Part shown: positions 28,016 to 38,191 of the stretch, piece by piece
How the letters are laid out: each line of letters opens with the position of its first letter
Numbering within the stretch: the first letter of the stretch is position 1
DNA from: Microbacterium sp. p3-SID336
Lineage (GTDB): Bacteria; Actinomycetota; Actinomycetes; Actinomycetales; Microbacteriaceae
Length of the DNA: 64,000 bases
Assembly (NCBI RefSeq): GCF_025143365.1
Contig: NZ_JALXPE010000010.1
Span: 1 to 64,000, forward strand
Direction: 5' to 3'
Notes under the pieces: model-generated
What the model was told of the DNA's origin: nothing
Seen by the model: only the letters and a program-made list of their open reading frames with translations
Databases searched by the model: none
Made by a program: the position numbers and the translations under genes

Positions 28016-29322
28016 CGGGTGCCGTGACGGGGGGCCATCCGATCGCCCGGCTGCTCGGCTCGGCGGAGTTCGCCAGGGCGTTCACGCTCGCGGTGCTGCT
28101 CGCCGTGTTCGGCTCGTTCGCGATCGAGCGGATGACCTCGCCCGTCACGCTCGCCACGATCGTCACGCTGTTGTGCGTGCTGGGCGCCGCCATCCTCTGG
28201 GTGCGCCGCGAAGAGCTCTCCCTGCTGCGGATCGCTCCCTCGTCGCTCATCGCCTTCCTCGGCTGGGCTCTCGTGAGCCTGGTGTGGACGACCGATCGCT
28301 CGGACACCGTCTTCGGGTGGCTGTCCCTGTTCGGCTACGCCTTCCTGGCGATCACCGTGGGGCACATCCGCGACACTCTGCAGACGGTGCGCGCGATCGG
28401 CGACGCGCTGCGCGTGCTGCTCGGGCTCTCGCTCGCCGTGGAGATCCTCTCCGGAGTCCTCCTGGACATCCCGTTCGCATTCCTCGGCGTCCAGGGCGAT
28501 CTCGCGGCCGGCGGACCCGTCCAAGGCCTCTTCGGCAGCCGCAACATGCTCGGCTTCATCGCTGTGATCGCGCTGATCACGTTCGTGATCGAGTGGCGCA
28601 CGCAGTCCGTGGAACCCCCGCTCGCGGTCGTGTCGATCGCGCTCGCCGGCGGCCTGGCGTTCCTGTCGTCCTCCCCGACCGTGCTGGTGCTGGCCGTCGC
28701 CGTCGGCATCGTGACGGTCGCCCTCACGATCGTGCGACACGCACCGGCATCCCGGCGCAACCTCGTCCAGTGGACGCTGGGCGTGCTGGTGGCGATCGCC
28801 CTCGCGGTCGCGTTCGCGCTGCGCCATCAGATCATCGCGCTGCTCGACGCCGGCTCCGACTTCTCGATGCGCGCGAGCCTGTGGAACACGATCCTCGACT
28901 TCGTCGCCATCAAGCCGATCACGGGCTGGGGCTGGTTCGGCGACTGGGCGCGCGGCGAGTTCCCGTTCACGTTCATCAACTTCCAGCTCGACGAGCACCA
29001 CCAGAGCGCGCTGAACGCCTTCTTCGACGTGCTGCTGCAGCTGGGGGCGGCGGGACTGGTCCTGTTCCTGCTGCTGGGCGGCGTGGCGCTGATCCGCTCC
29101 TGGCTGGTCGCGAGCGTGCGGCGCTCCGTCGTGTACGCCTGGACCCCGATCACGCTGGTGACGCTCGCGGTCGACTCGATGTTCGAGAGCTTCACGCTCG
29201 TCGGCGCCGGCTGGTTCCTGCTCGTGCTGTGCGCCCTTCGCGCCGGTCAGTCCCGGTCCTGGCGCGAGAACATCGATGCGGCGCACACCGGCGCCATCCC
29301 CACCCTGCGCCCGCAGGAGTAG
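28012..29322 (+). CDS. O-antigen ligase/polymerase family membrane protein (second copy)
   Basis: 436 residues, about eleven membrane helices. Shares with the first copy the order of helices, the loop FSMRASLWNTILDFVAIKPITG-type motif (SMRASLWNTILDFVAIKP) followed by GWGWFGDW, and HHQSALNAFFDVLLQLGAAG, where the first copy has FHAHNMWLDVLLQLGVLG. The pair is a diverged tandem duplication. GTG at 28012 overlaps the previous stop; GTG at 28024 is possible. Likely a polymerase and a ligase, or two polymerases. Confidence 0.87.
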   Translation: MTGAVTGGHPIARLLGSAEFARAFTLAVLLAVFGSFAIERMTSPVTLATIVTLLCVLGAAILWVRREELSLLRIAPSSLIAFLGWALVSLVWTTDRSDTVFGWLSLFGYAFLAITVGHIRDTLQTVRAIGDALRVLLGLSLAVEILSGVLLDIPFAFLGVQGDLAAGGPVQGLFGSRNMLGFIAVIALITFVIEWRTQSVEPPLAVVSIALAGGLAFLSSSPTVLVLAVAVGIVTVALTIVRHAPASRRNLVQWTLGVLVAIALAVAFALRHQIIALLDAGSDFSMRASLWNTILDFVAIKPITGWGWFGDWARGEFPFTFINFQLDEHHQSALNAFFDVLLQLGAAGLVLFLLLGGVALIRSWLVASVRRSVVYAWTPITLVTLAVDSMFESFTLVGAGWFLLVLCALRAGQSRSWRENIDAAHTGAIPTLRPQE

Positions 29323-29344
29323 CGTCCGTTCCCCGCTGGCCGGG

Positions 29345-30334
29345 TCAGCGCAGAGAGCGCAGCTTCTCGGACCAGGCGAGCGCGTCGCGCACCCCGTCGT
29401 CGACGGAGCGCTCCGCGCGCCAGCCCAGCACGTCGGCCGCACGGTCCACGATGGCGAACGCGCCGGCCTGGTCGCCGGGACGCCGCCCGGTCTCCACGAC
29501 AGGCAGCGGCTCGCCGGTCACGCGTTCGAATGCCTGCACGAGCTCGCGCACGGTTACGCCGTCGCCCGTGCCGAGGTTGATCACCTGATACGGCTCGTCC
29601 GCCGTCGCGACCTCGTCGAAGCGCTGCACGGCCGCGACGTGCGCGAGCGCGAGGTCCCACACGTGCACGTAGTCGCGGAGGCCCGAGCCGTCGCGGGTCG
29701 CCCAGTCGGTCCCGGTGATGGCGAAGGGCTCGCCCGAGGCCTTCGCCGTCATGATCTTGCCGAGCGCGTGCGACGGAGTGGGGTTCTGCAGCCCCGTGCG
29801 CAGCTGCGGATCGGCGCCGATCGGGTTGAAGTAGCGGAGCGCGATGGCGCGGAAGTCGCCTGCCGTCGCGGCGTCGGCGAGGATCTGTTCGACCATCGCC
29901 TTCGTGGTGGCGTACGGGCTCGCCGGCGCGAGCACACCGTTCTCGTCGACGCCCTCGCCGCTCTCGCCGGCGTAGACGGAGGCCGAGGAGCTGAACACGA
30001 CGCGCGGGATGCCGGCGTCGCGCAGCCGCTGGAGGAGCACGATGGTCTTGCCGACGTTGCTGTCGTAGTAGCCCAGCGGATCGGCCACCGATTCCGGCAC
30101 CACCACGCGAGCGGCGCAGTGCACCACGGCATCGATGTCGGGGTGGTCCGCCAGCAGCCGATCGAGCACCGCCGCGTCGGCGATGTCGCCCACGTAGAGG
30201 TTCCGTCCGTCCCCGAAGGCCCGCAGGCCCTTCGAGAGGTCGTCGAGGACGACCACCTCGATCCCGGCCTCGATGCATGCCGTCGCCACGGTCGATCCGA
30301 TGTAGCCGGCGCCGCCGGTGATCAGTACCTTCAT
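29345..30334 (-). CDS. galE: UDP-glucose 4-epimerase
   Basis: 329 residues, short-chain dehydrogenase-type epimerase. NAD loop TGGAGYIGS, DLSKG, SSSASVYAG with Ser, and the Tyr-x3-Lys pair in PYATTKAMVEQ; RYFNPIGAD and the C-terminal family pattern are present. Supplies UDP-galactose, the substrate of Glf encoded 5 kb away, and so links central metabolism to galactofuranose. TAGACT lies seven bases before the ATG. Confidence 0.95.
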   Translation of the reverse strand: MKVLITGGAGYIGSTVATACIEAGIEVVVLDDLSKGLRAFGDGRNLYVGDIADAAVLDRLLADHPDIDAVVHCAARVVVPESVADPLGYYDSNVGKTIVLLQRLRDAGIPRVVFSSSASVYAGESGEGVDENGVLAPASPYATTKAMVEQILADAATAGDFRAIALRYFNPIGADPQLRTGLQNPTPSHALGKIMTAKASGEPFAITGTDWATRDGSGLRDYVHVWDLALAHVAAVQRFDEVATADEPYQVINLGTGDGVTVRELVQAFERVTGEPLPVVETGRRPGDQAGAFAIVDRAADVLGWRAERSVDDGVRDALAWSEKLRSLR

Positions 30335-30341
30335 CGCGGTC

Positions 30342-30347
30342 AGTCTA
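30342..30347 (-). promoter_or_regulatory. -10 element of galE (leaderless)
   Basis: TAGACT (minus strand), seven-base spacer to the ATG at 30334. A divergent TAGGCT at 30406-30411 may serve glfT2. Confidence 0.55.
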
Positions 30348-30482
30348 ACCAGCCGGGCTGGACGCGGACGGGGAGGCTCTCCGCAGATCCTGAGGTGGTG
30401 GACGGTAGGCTACTCACTGCTCGTCGCGTCGCGCGCCGCCGTTCCGCGGCGGTCAGCGACACCAACATCGGAGATTCGCCCC

Positions 30483-32393
30483 GTGGCCCACGTCCTTCAG
30501 AACGTCGTCTTCCCGCTCGATCGCGACCCCGATCTGCTTCCGCTGTACGCCGACCCCGAGACCTGGTCCGTGATCGAGGACGAACCGGTCCGCGTCTCCA
30601 ACCGCGCACACCTCGGCAACATCCTCGGCCGCCACCGTGCCCGTATCGTCGCCGGTCGCCGCGTGTCCCTCGGCACCTACTTCAACGCCTTCCCTGCCGC
30701 GTACTGGCAGCACTGGACGAGCGTGCGGGAGGTGCAGCTCACGGTCCGCACGACCGGGCCGGCGACGATCCTCGTCTACCGCTCGAACGGTGCGGGCGTA
30801 CGCCAGCGCGTGGCCACCCGCGAGGTCACGGGTGAGGCGACGACGTCGTTCGACCTTGCCCTCACGCAGTACAGCGACGGCGGCTGGATCTGGTTCGACA
30901 TCGTCGCCGACGAGAAGCCCGCGGTGCTCGAGGGCGCCGAGTGGACGACCGAGCAGGAGCCGGCACGCAACGGCAAGGCATCGCTCGGCATCACCACGTA
31001 CAACAAGCCCGACTACTGCGTCGAGACGCTGCGCGCGCTGGCCTCCTCCCCCGATGCGCTCGAGTTCGTCGACCGCATCTTCCTGGTCGACCAGGGCACG
31101 CAGCTCGTCGCCGATCAGGAAGGCTACGACGAAGTGGCCGGCCGGCTCGGCGAGACGCTCCAGGTGATCCGTCAGGCGAACCTCGGGGGTTCCGGCGGCT
31201 TCGCCAGGGCCATGTACGAGACCCTGCAGCGGCCGGAGAGCGACTTCGTGCAGCTGCTGGACGACGACGTGCGCCTGGAGCCGGAGTCCCTGCGCCGGTC
31301 GATCGTGTTCGGCCAGTACGCGACCACCCCGGTCCTGGTGGGCGGGCACATGTTCGACCTGCTCGACCGCCCGAAGCTGCACGGCTGGGCCGAGGTCGTC
31401 GACGAGGTGCCGTTCATGTGGCGCAACCTCTACCAGGAGCAGATGCCGCACGACTTCGGCGTGTCCAACCTGCGTCAGTCCTCGCTGCTGCACGTGCGCA
31501 TGGACGCCGACTACAACGGCTGGTGGATGTGCCTCATCCCCCTCGACGCGATCCGCGCGGTCGGCCTGTCGCTCCCGGCGTTCATCAAGTGGGATGACGC
31601 GGAGTTCTGCCTCCGCGCGGGCGAGGCCGGCTTCCCCACGGTCTCGATGCCCGGTGTCGCGCTCTGGCACGTCTCCTGGGTCAACAAGGACGACACGATC
31701 GACTGGCAGGCCTACTTCCACGCCCGCAACCGGATCGTCGCGGGCCTGCTGCACTCGGACGTCCCGCGCGGCGGGCGCCTGCTCCGTCACAGCAGGAGGG
31801 TCGACCTCAAGCACCTGATGATGATGCAGTACTACCCCGTGGCGCTGCGCGCACAGGCGCTGCGCGACGTGCTGTCGGGGCCCGAGCACATGCGGAGCAA
31901 CATCCGGACGGCTATGCCCGCGTCCCGCGCTCTGGCGGCGGAGTTCCCGGAGACGGTCGTGCACCGGGATCCGTCTCTCGTGCTCTACTCGCGCCGCGGC
32001 CGGCAGGTCTACAAGAAGGTGTCGAAGAACGACTACGACAACCCCACCGGGCTGCGCCTGCGCTGGTTCACCCTGACCACGCTCCTCTCGCACTGGGTAC
32101 ACCGCCCGCACCCGGACAACGTCGTGCAGCCGGAGGCCGAGTTCGGCAAGGAGGACGCGCAGTGGTGGCGGGTCCCCGCGTTCGACAGCGTGCTCGTGAG
32201 CGCGGCCGACGGATCGGGCAAGAACATCTACACCCGCGACCGCCGTCAGTACCGGCGCATGCTGCGCGAGACCGTGCGTCTGCACGCGGAACTGCGGCGA
32301 CGCTGGCCCGAGCTCCGCGCGCAGTACCGGGAGGCCCTGCCCGAGCTCGTCTCCCCCCGCTCCTGGCAGCAGATCTTCGAGGAGAAGGCATGA
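30483..32393 (+). CDS. glfT2: Galactofuranosyltransferase, GlfT2-like
   Basis: 636 residues, nearly the length of mycobacterial GlfT2 (637). An N-terminal beta-sandwich domain is followed by a GT-A domain with QANLGGSGGFARAMYE, the metal-binding Asp triplet at residues 260-262 (QLLDDDVRLEP), the catalytic Asp pair at 371-372 (KWDDAEFCLRAGE) and His396 (LWHVSW), matching residues I recall for the mycobacterial enzyme, and a C-terminal helical domain. Polymerises galactofuranose from UDP-Galf at the inner membrane face. GTG start with GGAGA upstream. Overlaps the GlfT1-like gene by four bases. Confidence 0.88.
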   Translation: MAHVLQNVVFPLDRDPDLLPLYADPETWSVIEDEPVRVSNRAHLGNILGRHRARIVAGRRVSLGTYFNAFPAAYWQHWTSVREVQLTVRTTGPATILVYRSNGAGVRQRVATREVTGEATTSFDLALTQYSDGGWIWFDIVADEKPAVLEGAEWTTEQEPARNGKASLGITTYNKPDYCVETLRALASSPDALEFVDRIFLVDQGTQLVADQEGYDEVAGRLGETLQVIRQANLGGSGGFARAMYETLQRPESDFVQLLDDDVRLEPESLRRSIVFGQYATTPVLVGGHMFDLLDRPKLHGWAEVVDEVPFMWRNLYQEQMPHDFGVSNLRQSSLLHVRMDADYNGWWMCLIPLDAIRAVGLSLPAFIKWDDAEFCLRAGEAGFPTVSMPGVALWHVSWVNKDDTIDWQAYFHARNRIVAGLLHSDVPRGGRLLRHSRRVDLKHLMMMQYYPVALRAQALRDVLSGPEHMRSNIRTAMPASRALAAEFPETVVHRDPSLVLYSRRGRQVYKKVSKNDYDNPTGLRLRWFTLTTLLSHWVHRPHPDNVVQPEAEFGKEDAQWWRVPAFDSVLVSAADGSGKNIYTRDRRQYRRMLRETVRLHAELRRRWPELRAQYREALPELVSPRSWQQIFEEKA

Positions 32394-33352
32394 CCGCGGC
32401 CCCCGCTGCATTCGACCCCACGGCCGCGACGATCGTCATCGTCACCTTCAACCGCTCGCACCTGCTGACCGGCCTGCTCACCAGCATCACCGCGATGGAC
32501 CCCAAGCCGGGTCACGTCGTCGTGATCGACAACGCCTCCGTCGACGACACCACCGACGTGGTCGAGTCCTTCCGCGACGACATCGGCACCGAGCTCGTGT
32601 ACCGCCGCCTCGACGTCAACACGGGCGGCTCCGGCGGCTTCAGCGAGGGCATGCGCACCGCCTACGAGCTGGGCTCCGAGTGGATCTGGATGATGGACGA
32701 CGACGTCGAGGTGCTGCCGGACGGTCTCGCCAGGATGGGAGCGTGGGCGCCGCGCTTCAAGAGCATCCAGGGTCGCCGCTACGACTACGACGGCAGCGAG
32801 TTCTACTGGCAGTACCGGATCGCCGAGCGCATGGGCATCCCGATCCCCTTCGCACCGGCCGGGTTCGACGAGTCCGGCTACAAGCACATGAACAGCGGCT
32901 GCTTCGAGGGGATGTTCATCCACCGCTCGATCGTGCAGCAGATCGGCCTGCCCGATCCGCGCTTCTTCATCTACTGGGACGACCAGATGTACGGCTGGCT
33001 GGCGTCTCGACGGACGACGGCCGTCATCGTGGACGAGTTCGTGCTGCGACGCACCCGCGAGATCAAGCAGTGGGACATGGGCATCCGCCACATGAACGCG
33101 TCCAGCAACGCCTACCGCTACTACATCATGCGCAACCGCGGCTTCATCAAGCAGTACTACCGCGTGCACGGCGTCTACAACCCTGTGCTGTTCGGCCTCG
33201 GCACGACCGCGACGTTCTTCAAGGAACTCATCCGTCTGGCGTTCGTCGAGCGGACCGTGCGCGGGACCAGCAACCTGTTCCGCGGACTCCGCGACGGCGG
33301 CAGGATCGGGCGCGACCGGTCCTGGCAGCCGATGACCCCTCTGGAGGCCTGA
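32390..33352 (+). CDS. Galactofuranosyltransferase-like family 2 glycosyltransferase, GlfT1-like
   Basis: 320 residues, GT-A fold. IVIVTFNRSHLL at the N-terminus, NTGGSGGFSEGM, metal-binding MMDDDVEVLPDGL, and the acceptor-site SGCFEGMFI plus FFIYWDDQMYGWLA. Size and motif order fit mycobacterial GlfT1 (Rv3782), which adds the first Galf residues to the lipid-linked acceptor. ATGA overlap with glfT2 means both are co-translated, in keeping with consecutive roles. Confidence 0.83.
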   Translation: MTAAPAAFDPTAATIVIVTFNRSHLLTGLLTSITAMDPKPGHVVVIDNASVDDTTDVVESFRDDIGTELVYRRLDVNTGGSGGFSEGMRTAYELGSEWIWMMDDDVEVLPDGLARMGAWAPRFKSIQGRRYDYDGSEFYWQYRIAERMGIPIPFAPAGFDESGYKHMNSGCFEGMFIHRSIVQQIGLPDPRFFIYWDDQMYGWLASRRTTAVIVDEFVLRRTREIKQWDMGIRHMNASSNAYRYYIMRNRGFIKQYYRVHGVYNPVLFGLGTTATFFKELIRLAFVERTVRGTSNLFRGLRDGGRIGRDRSWQPMTPLEA

Positions 33353-33353
33353 G

Positions 33354-33950
33354 ATGACCGACCCGCAGCCGGAGCTCCGCTGGGCACCGCTCCCGCCCGC
33401 GCCGAAGCGGACCGGCCGCGTCTGGCTGATCGTCGGGCTCGCGGTGGTTGCGCTCGCGATCATCGGCGCGCTGCTGTTCTTCCTCCTCCCGCGCGGCGAG
33501 GGACCCGCGCCGGAGGAGAGCCCGTCTCCCACGCCCACGGCGTCGCCGACCCCCACGGTCACGCCCACCCCGACCGCCTCGCCGACGGTGGGACCGCAGC
33601 CGTCGCAGACCCCGATCGTGACGCCGCCGCCGGCTGCCGACCCGACGCTGGAGGCGTTCCGCGGCCAGGTGGCACCGCGGCTCAACGACGCCCCGCGAGG
33701 CCTCGACTTCGCTGCCGGCGCCGGTCAGGACGCGGGGCCCATCGTCGACACCCTGCAGGCGGACCTGCAGTGGCTGTCCGACCTGGAGCCTCCGTCCTCC
33801 ATCGCGCAGAGCTGGCGCGACGGCGTGCAGGCCTATGGCCAGCGGCTCGATGAACTGCAGACGGCGATCGCCGGCGGCGGGAACACGTCGTCCGCGATCG
33901 ATGCGGCCCGCGCCGCCGTGCAGAACCTGCGCACGCTCGTCGGCCTCTGA
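33354..33950 (+). CDS. Single-pass membrane protein with Pro/Thr-rich linker and small helical domain
   Basis: 198 residues. Cytoplasmic N-terminus, one helix (residues about 24-45), a mucin-like linker of PTPTASP repeats (about 55-95), then a helical extracytoplasmic domain of about 95 residues. No family recognised. It begins one base after the glfT1-like stop, so it belongs to the galactan operon; it may be a wall-spanning accessory factor. Confidence 0.8.
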   Translation: MTDPQPELRWAPLPPAPKRTGRVWLIVGLAVVALAIIGALLFFLLPRGEGPAPEESPSPTPTASPTPTVTPTPTASPTVGPQPSQTPIVTPPPAADPTLEAFRGQVAPRLNDAPRGLDFAAGAGQDAGPIVDTLQADLQWLSDLEPPSSIAQSWRDGVQAYGQRLDELQTAIAGGGNTSSAIDAARAAVQNLRTLVGL

Positions 33951-33973
33951 GCGCGGAGCAAGCCGCGTCGGAT

Positions 33974-33997
33974 CCCCGCCCGTGCGCCCGGGCGGGG
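33974..33997. terminator. GC-rich hairpin between convergent genes
   Basis: Perfect nine-base arms CCCCGCCCG and CGGGCGGGG with a six-base loop, centred in the 54-base gap between the plus-strand galactan operon and the minus-strand exporter ATPase. No T-run on either side; may work for both strands. Confidence 0.6.
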
Positions 33998-34004
33998 AGG
34001 CGCG

Positions 34005-34739
34005 TCAGACCGCGTAGTCGGCGTTGTAGCGGTCGAGCACGTCGCCGATCGGCGCATCCAGCGCGAGCGCTCCCTTGTCGAGGTACAGGCCGCGCGTGCA
34101 GAACCGCCGCAGGTCGCGCTCGTTGTGGCTCACGAAGAACAGCGTCCGCCCCTCGGCGAGCAGTTCGTCGATGCGCTTGTAGCACTTGTCGCGGAACGCC
34201 TTGTCGCCTACGGCGAGCACCTCGTCCACGAGCAGGATCGGCTCGTCGAGCTGCGACACCACGGAGAACGCCAGCCGCACCTTCATGCCGTTCGAGAGGT
34301 GCTTGTACGGGGTCTCTTCGAACCCGGCGAGTTCGGCGAACGCGATGATGTCGTCGTAGCGTCGCGTGACCTCGTCCCTCGACATGCCGTGCAGTCCGGC
34401 CGTCAGTCGCACGTTCTCGCGCACGGTGAGATCGCCGACGAAGCCCCCGGTGATCTCGATCAGCGGTGCCACCCCGCCGTTGACGGTCACCGACCCCTCG
34501 TCCGGAAGGAGCACGCCGGCGACGAGCCGCAGGAGGGTGGACTTGCCCTGCCCGTTGCGACCGACGACGCCGATCGACTCCCCGGCCTGCACCGTGAACG
34601 ACACGTCGCGCAGCGCCCAGAACTCGCCGGGGCGCGACCGCCGGGAGGAGCCGGCGAACAGATCCTTGAAGCTGCGCCGTCCGCGACGGTTGCGCCGGAA
34701 GTGGACGCCGAGTCCCTGCACGTCGATCGCCGCCGCCAT
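34005..34739 (-). CDS. Polysaccharide ABC exporter ATPase, Wzt/RfbE type without C-terminal binding domain (first copy)
   Basis: 244 residues. Walker A GVVGRNGQGKST, LRLVAGVLLPDEG, signature region HLSNGMKVRLAFSVV (NGM form typical of this subfamily), Walker B ILLVDEVLAVGD, switch His in FVSHN. It stops right after the nucleotide-binding domain, like teichoic-acid and mycobacterial galactan exporters (Rv3781), so export does not depend on a chain-terminus recognition domain. Start overlaps the permease stop by one base. Confidence 0.92.
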   Translation of the reverse strand: MAAAIDVQGLGVHFRRNRRGRRSFKDLFAGSSRRSRPGEFWALRDVSFTVQAGESIGVVGRNGQGKSTLLRLVAGVLLPDEGSVTVNGGVAPLIEITGGFVGDLTVRENVRLTAGLHGMSRDEVTRRYDDIIAFAELAGFEETPYKHLSNGMKVRLAFSVVSQLDEPILLVDEVLAVGDKAFRDKCYKRIDELLAEGRTLFFVSHNERDLRRFCTRGLYLDKGALALDAPIGDVLDRYNADYAV

Positions 34740-35530
34740 CACAGCTCCTTCAGCACCGGGCGCTCGAGGCTCCGGAAGGTCCAGACGCCGAGGGCGAGGA
34801 TGAGGACGCACATCACGACGCTGATCACGATGGGCATCGGGTCCCACAGATCGGGGAAGAACCCCACGCGGTAGAGCGTGAAGATGCCGGCGAGGGGGTT
34901 GAAGGCCCCGATCACGTCGAAGGGCGCGGGGAGGTCGCGGAAGCTGTAGATGACCGGGGACGCGTAGAAGAGCGCCCGCAGGATCAGCGCCGTCGTGCGC
35001 TCCAGGTCGGCGTAGAGCACGCACAGCGGTGCCACCAGCAGCCCGAGGCCCACCAGCAGCATGGTCTGCAGCAGCACAGCCACCGGGAACCACAGCAGCA
35101 TCCAGTTCACCGTGGCACCGCTGAACACCGCGAACAGCACCAGCACCGGCATCGAGAACAGGAACTCGATGCCCTTGCTCAGCACGATGCGGTTGACCCA
35201 GATGGACCGCGGGATCGCCGTCGACCGCACGAGCCGCGCATCCTTCTTGAACGCCCTCGTGAAGTCGGACACCGAGGTGTTGAACCACACCCACGGCAGC
35301 AGCGCCACGATGAGGAACACGATGTACGGGTCCTCGCCCACGCTGCGGTGGAACACCTGCGTGAAGACGAACCAGTAGATCGCGCTCATCACCAGCGGAT
35401 CGAGCACCGACCACAGGTAGCCGAGGAAGCTCGTCGCGTACCGGACCTTGAGGTCGCGGGCGGACAGCAGCCACAGCGAATGCAGATAGCGCCGGGGCGT
35501 CCCGGGCGCCCCGACAGCAGCGTGACTCAC
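34739..35530 (-). CDS. Polysaccharide ABC exporter permease, Wzm/RfbD type (first copy)
   Basis: 263 residues, six membrane helices of the ABC-2 fold. Starts with an amphipathic stretch and LLSARDLKVRYATSFLGYLW, the hallmark of this family; PWVWFNTSVSD in the middle. With the adjacent ATPase it flips a lipid-linked polysaccharide; the flanking glfT and glf genes point to a galactan. GTG at 35530 lies seven bases from a TAGACT box that overlaps the glf stop codon. Confidence 0.92.
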   Translation of the reverse strand: MSHAAVGAPGTPRRYLHSLWLLSARDLKVRYATSFLGYLWSVLDPLVMSAIYWFVFTQVFHRSVGEDPYIVFLIVALLPWVWFNTSVSDFTRAFKKDARLVRSTAIPRSIWVNRIVLSKGIEFLFSMPVLVLFAVFSGATVNWMLLWFPVAVLLQTMLLVGLGLLVAPLCVLYADLERTTALILRALFYASPVIYSFRDLPAPFDVIGAFNPLAGIFTLYRVGFFPDLWDPMPIVISVVMCVLILALGVWTFRSLERPVLKEL

Positions 35531-35540
35531 GATTCCGAGT

Positions 35541-36680
<1,140 letters not shown>

Positions 36681-36814
36681 TCAATCGTATCGGCGCGGGA
36701 CGGCGAGCCTGTGCGGACCCTGTGGCCCCGCCGTGGGCCGCTGCCCCCATGCCGTCGCCGCCCGCCGCCTCAGGCTCGCGCGCGAGCGGACTCGAGCGCA
36801 GGGCTCCGGGGGCG

Positions 36815-38116
36815 TCAGGCCGTGGCTCCGGCGCCGACGACGAGGCGCGGCGTGCCCTTCCAGCGCTCGGCATCGGTCGCGGCGCGCCCGTCGACCAGCA
36901 GCCGGACACCGGGGAGCCGCGCGGGATCGAGGTCGCGATACTCGGCGTGGTCGGTCTGGATGATGGCGAGGTCGACGTCGTCCCCGAGCTCATAAGGCTC
37001 GAAGCCGAGCGCGCCGAGCTCGGCGTCCGTGTAGAGAGGATCGTGCACGCGCACCGCGGCACCGCGCGCGGCGAGCGCGGCCACGGTCGGGAACACGCCG
37101 GAGAACGCGGTCTCCTTGACGCCACCCCGATACGCGGCGCCGAGGACGACGGCCTGCAGCCCGGCGAGGTCCCCGAGCATTCCCTCCGCCTGCGCGACCA
37201 GCCGCTCGCGCATGGACTCGTTGAACTCCCGCGCCGTGCGCACGATGTCGGCGTCCGGATCGGTCGACAGGTACAGCTTGGGGTACACGGGGATGCAGTG
37301 CCCGCCCACCGCGATGCCGGGGCGGTGGATGTGGCTGAAGACCTGCGAGTTGCAGGCCTCGATGACCTGGTACACGTCGATGCCGTTCGCACCGGCGAAC
37401 AGGGCGAACTGGTTCGCGAGGCCGATGTTCACATCGCGATAGGTGGTCTCCGCGAGCTTGGCCATCTCGGCGGCCTCGGCGCTCTGCAGATCCCACACAC
37501 CGTTGGGCCTGGCGAGGTCGGGTCGGTCGTCGAAGTCGAGCACGGATTCGTAGAAGGCGACGGCGCGCTCGGCTCCCTCGTCGGAGAGCGCGCCGATCAG
37601 CTTGGGGTACTTGCGCAGGTCGGCGAAGATCCGGCCGGAGAACACCCGTTCCGGCGAGAACACCACGTGGAAGTCGGTTCCCTCCCGAAGGCCGGACACC
37701 TCCTCGATCATCGGCTTCCACCGGCCGCGCGTGATGCCGACCGGGAGCGTCGTCTCGTAGGAGACCAGCGTGCCCGGCGTGAGATGCGTCGCCAGCGAGC
37801 GGGTCGCCTGGTCCATCCAGCCGTACTCCGGCTCGGCGGTCTCCTCGTTCACGAACAGCGGGACGACGACCACGACGGCATCCGCACCGGGGATGGCCTC
37901 GGCGTAGTCGGTCGTCGCACGCAGGCGCCCGGCGGCGAGGACGGCCGCGAGCCTCTCCTGGAGGTCAGCCTCGCCCGGGAACGGCTCGATGCCGCGATTG
38001 ATCGTGTCGACGAGGTCGGCGTTCACGTCGACCCCGATCACGTCGTGTCCCTTGCTGGCGAACTGGACGGCGAGGGGGAGCCCGATCTTTCCCAGGGCCA
38101 CGACGGCGATATGCAT
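36815..38116 (-). CDS. UDP-N-acetylhexosamine 6-dehydrogenase (WecC/WbpA family)
   Basis: 433 residues. NAD loop VALGKIGLPLA, SPERVFSGR, LAETTYRDVNI, and the catalytic Cys274 in GGHCIPVYP; the C-terminal domain has ETAFSGVFPTV. Oxidises C6 of UDP-ManNAc (WecC) or UDP-GlcNAc (WbpA) to the uronic acid with two NAD. Which substrate cannot be told from the sequence; the neighbouring 2-epimerase favours UDP-ManNAcA. TATACT lies seven bases before the ATG. Preceded by a 137-base gap after glf with no gene. Confidence 0.9.
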   Translation of the reverse strand: MHIAVVALGKIGLPLAVQFASKGHDVIGVDVNADLVDTINRGIEPFPGEADLQERLAAVLAAGRLRATTDYAEAIPGADAVVVVVPLFVNEETAEPEYGWMDQATRSLATHLTPGTLVSYETTLPVGITRGRWKPMIEEVSGLREGTDFHVVFSPERVFSGRIFADLRKYPKLIGALSDEGAERAVAFYESVLDFDDRPDLARPNGVWDLQSAEAAEMAKLAETTYRDVNIGLANQFALFAGANGIDVYQVIEACNSQVFSHIHRPGIAVGGHCIPVYPKLYLSTDPDADIVRTAREFNESMRERLVAQAEGMLGDLAGLQAVVLGAAYRGGVKETAFSGVFPTVAALAARGAAVRVHDPLYTDAELGALGFEPYELGDDVDLAIIQTDHAEYRDLDPARLPGVRLLVDGRAATDAERWKGTPRLVVGAGATA

Positions 38117-38123
38117 GAGTTCC

Positions 38124-38129
38124 AGTATA
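38124..38129 (-). promoter_or_regulatory. -10 element of the UDP-sugar dehydrogenase gene (leaderless)
   Basis: TATACT (minus strand), nearly consensus, seven-base spacer to ATG at 38116. Confidence 0.65.
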
Positions 38130-38191
38130 TTGCTGCACCCTCTGGCGGGTCGGGCCGGCCATCGTCCGAGGGCGCCACGGGCAGCAGTGCC

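Noticed and set aside
30335-30482. Small gene between galE and glfT2, or N-terminal extension of GlfT2 to 30318
   Set aside because: The extension would overlap galE, lacks the family N-terminus, and GTG at 30483 gives the expected length; the gap is better explained as a divergent promoter.
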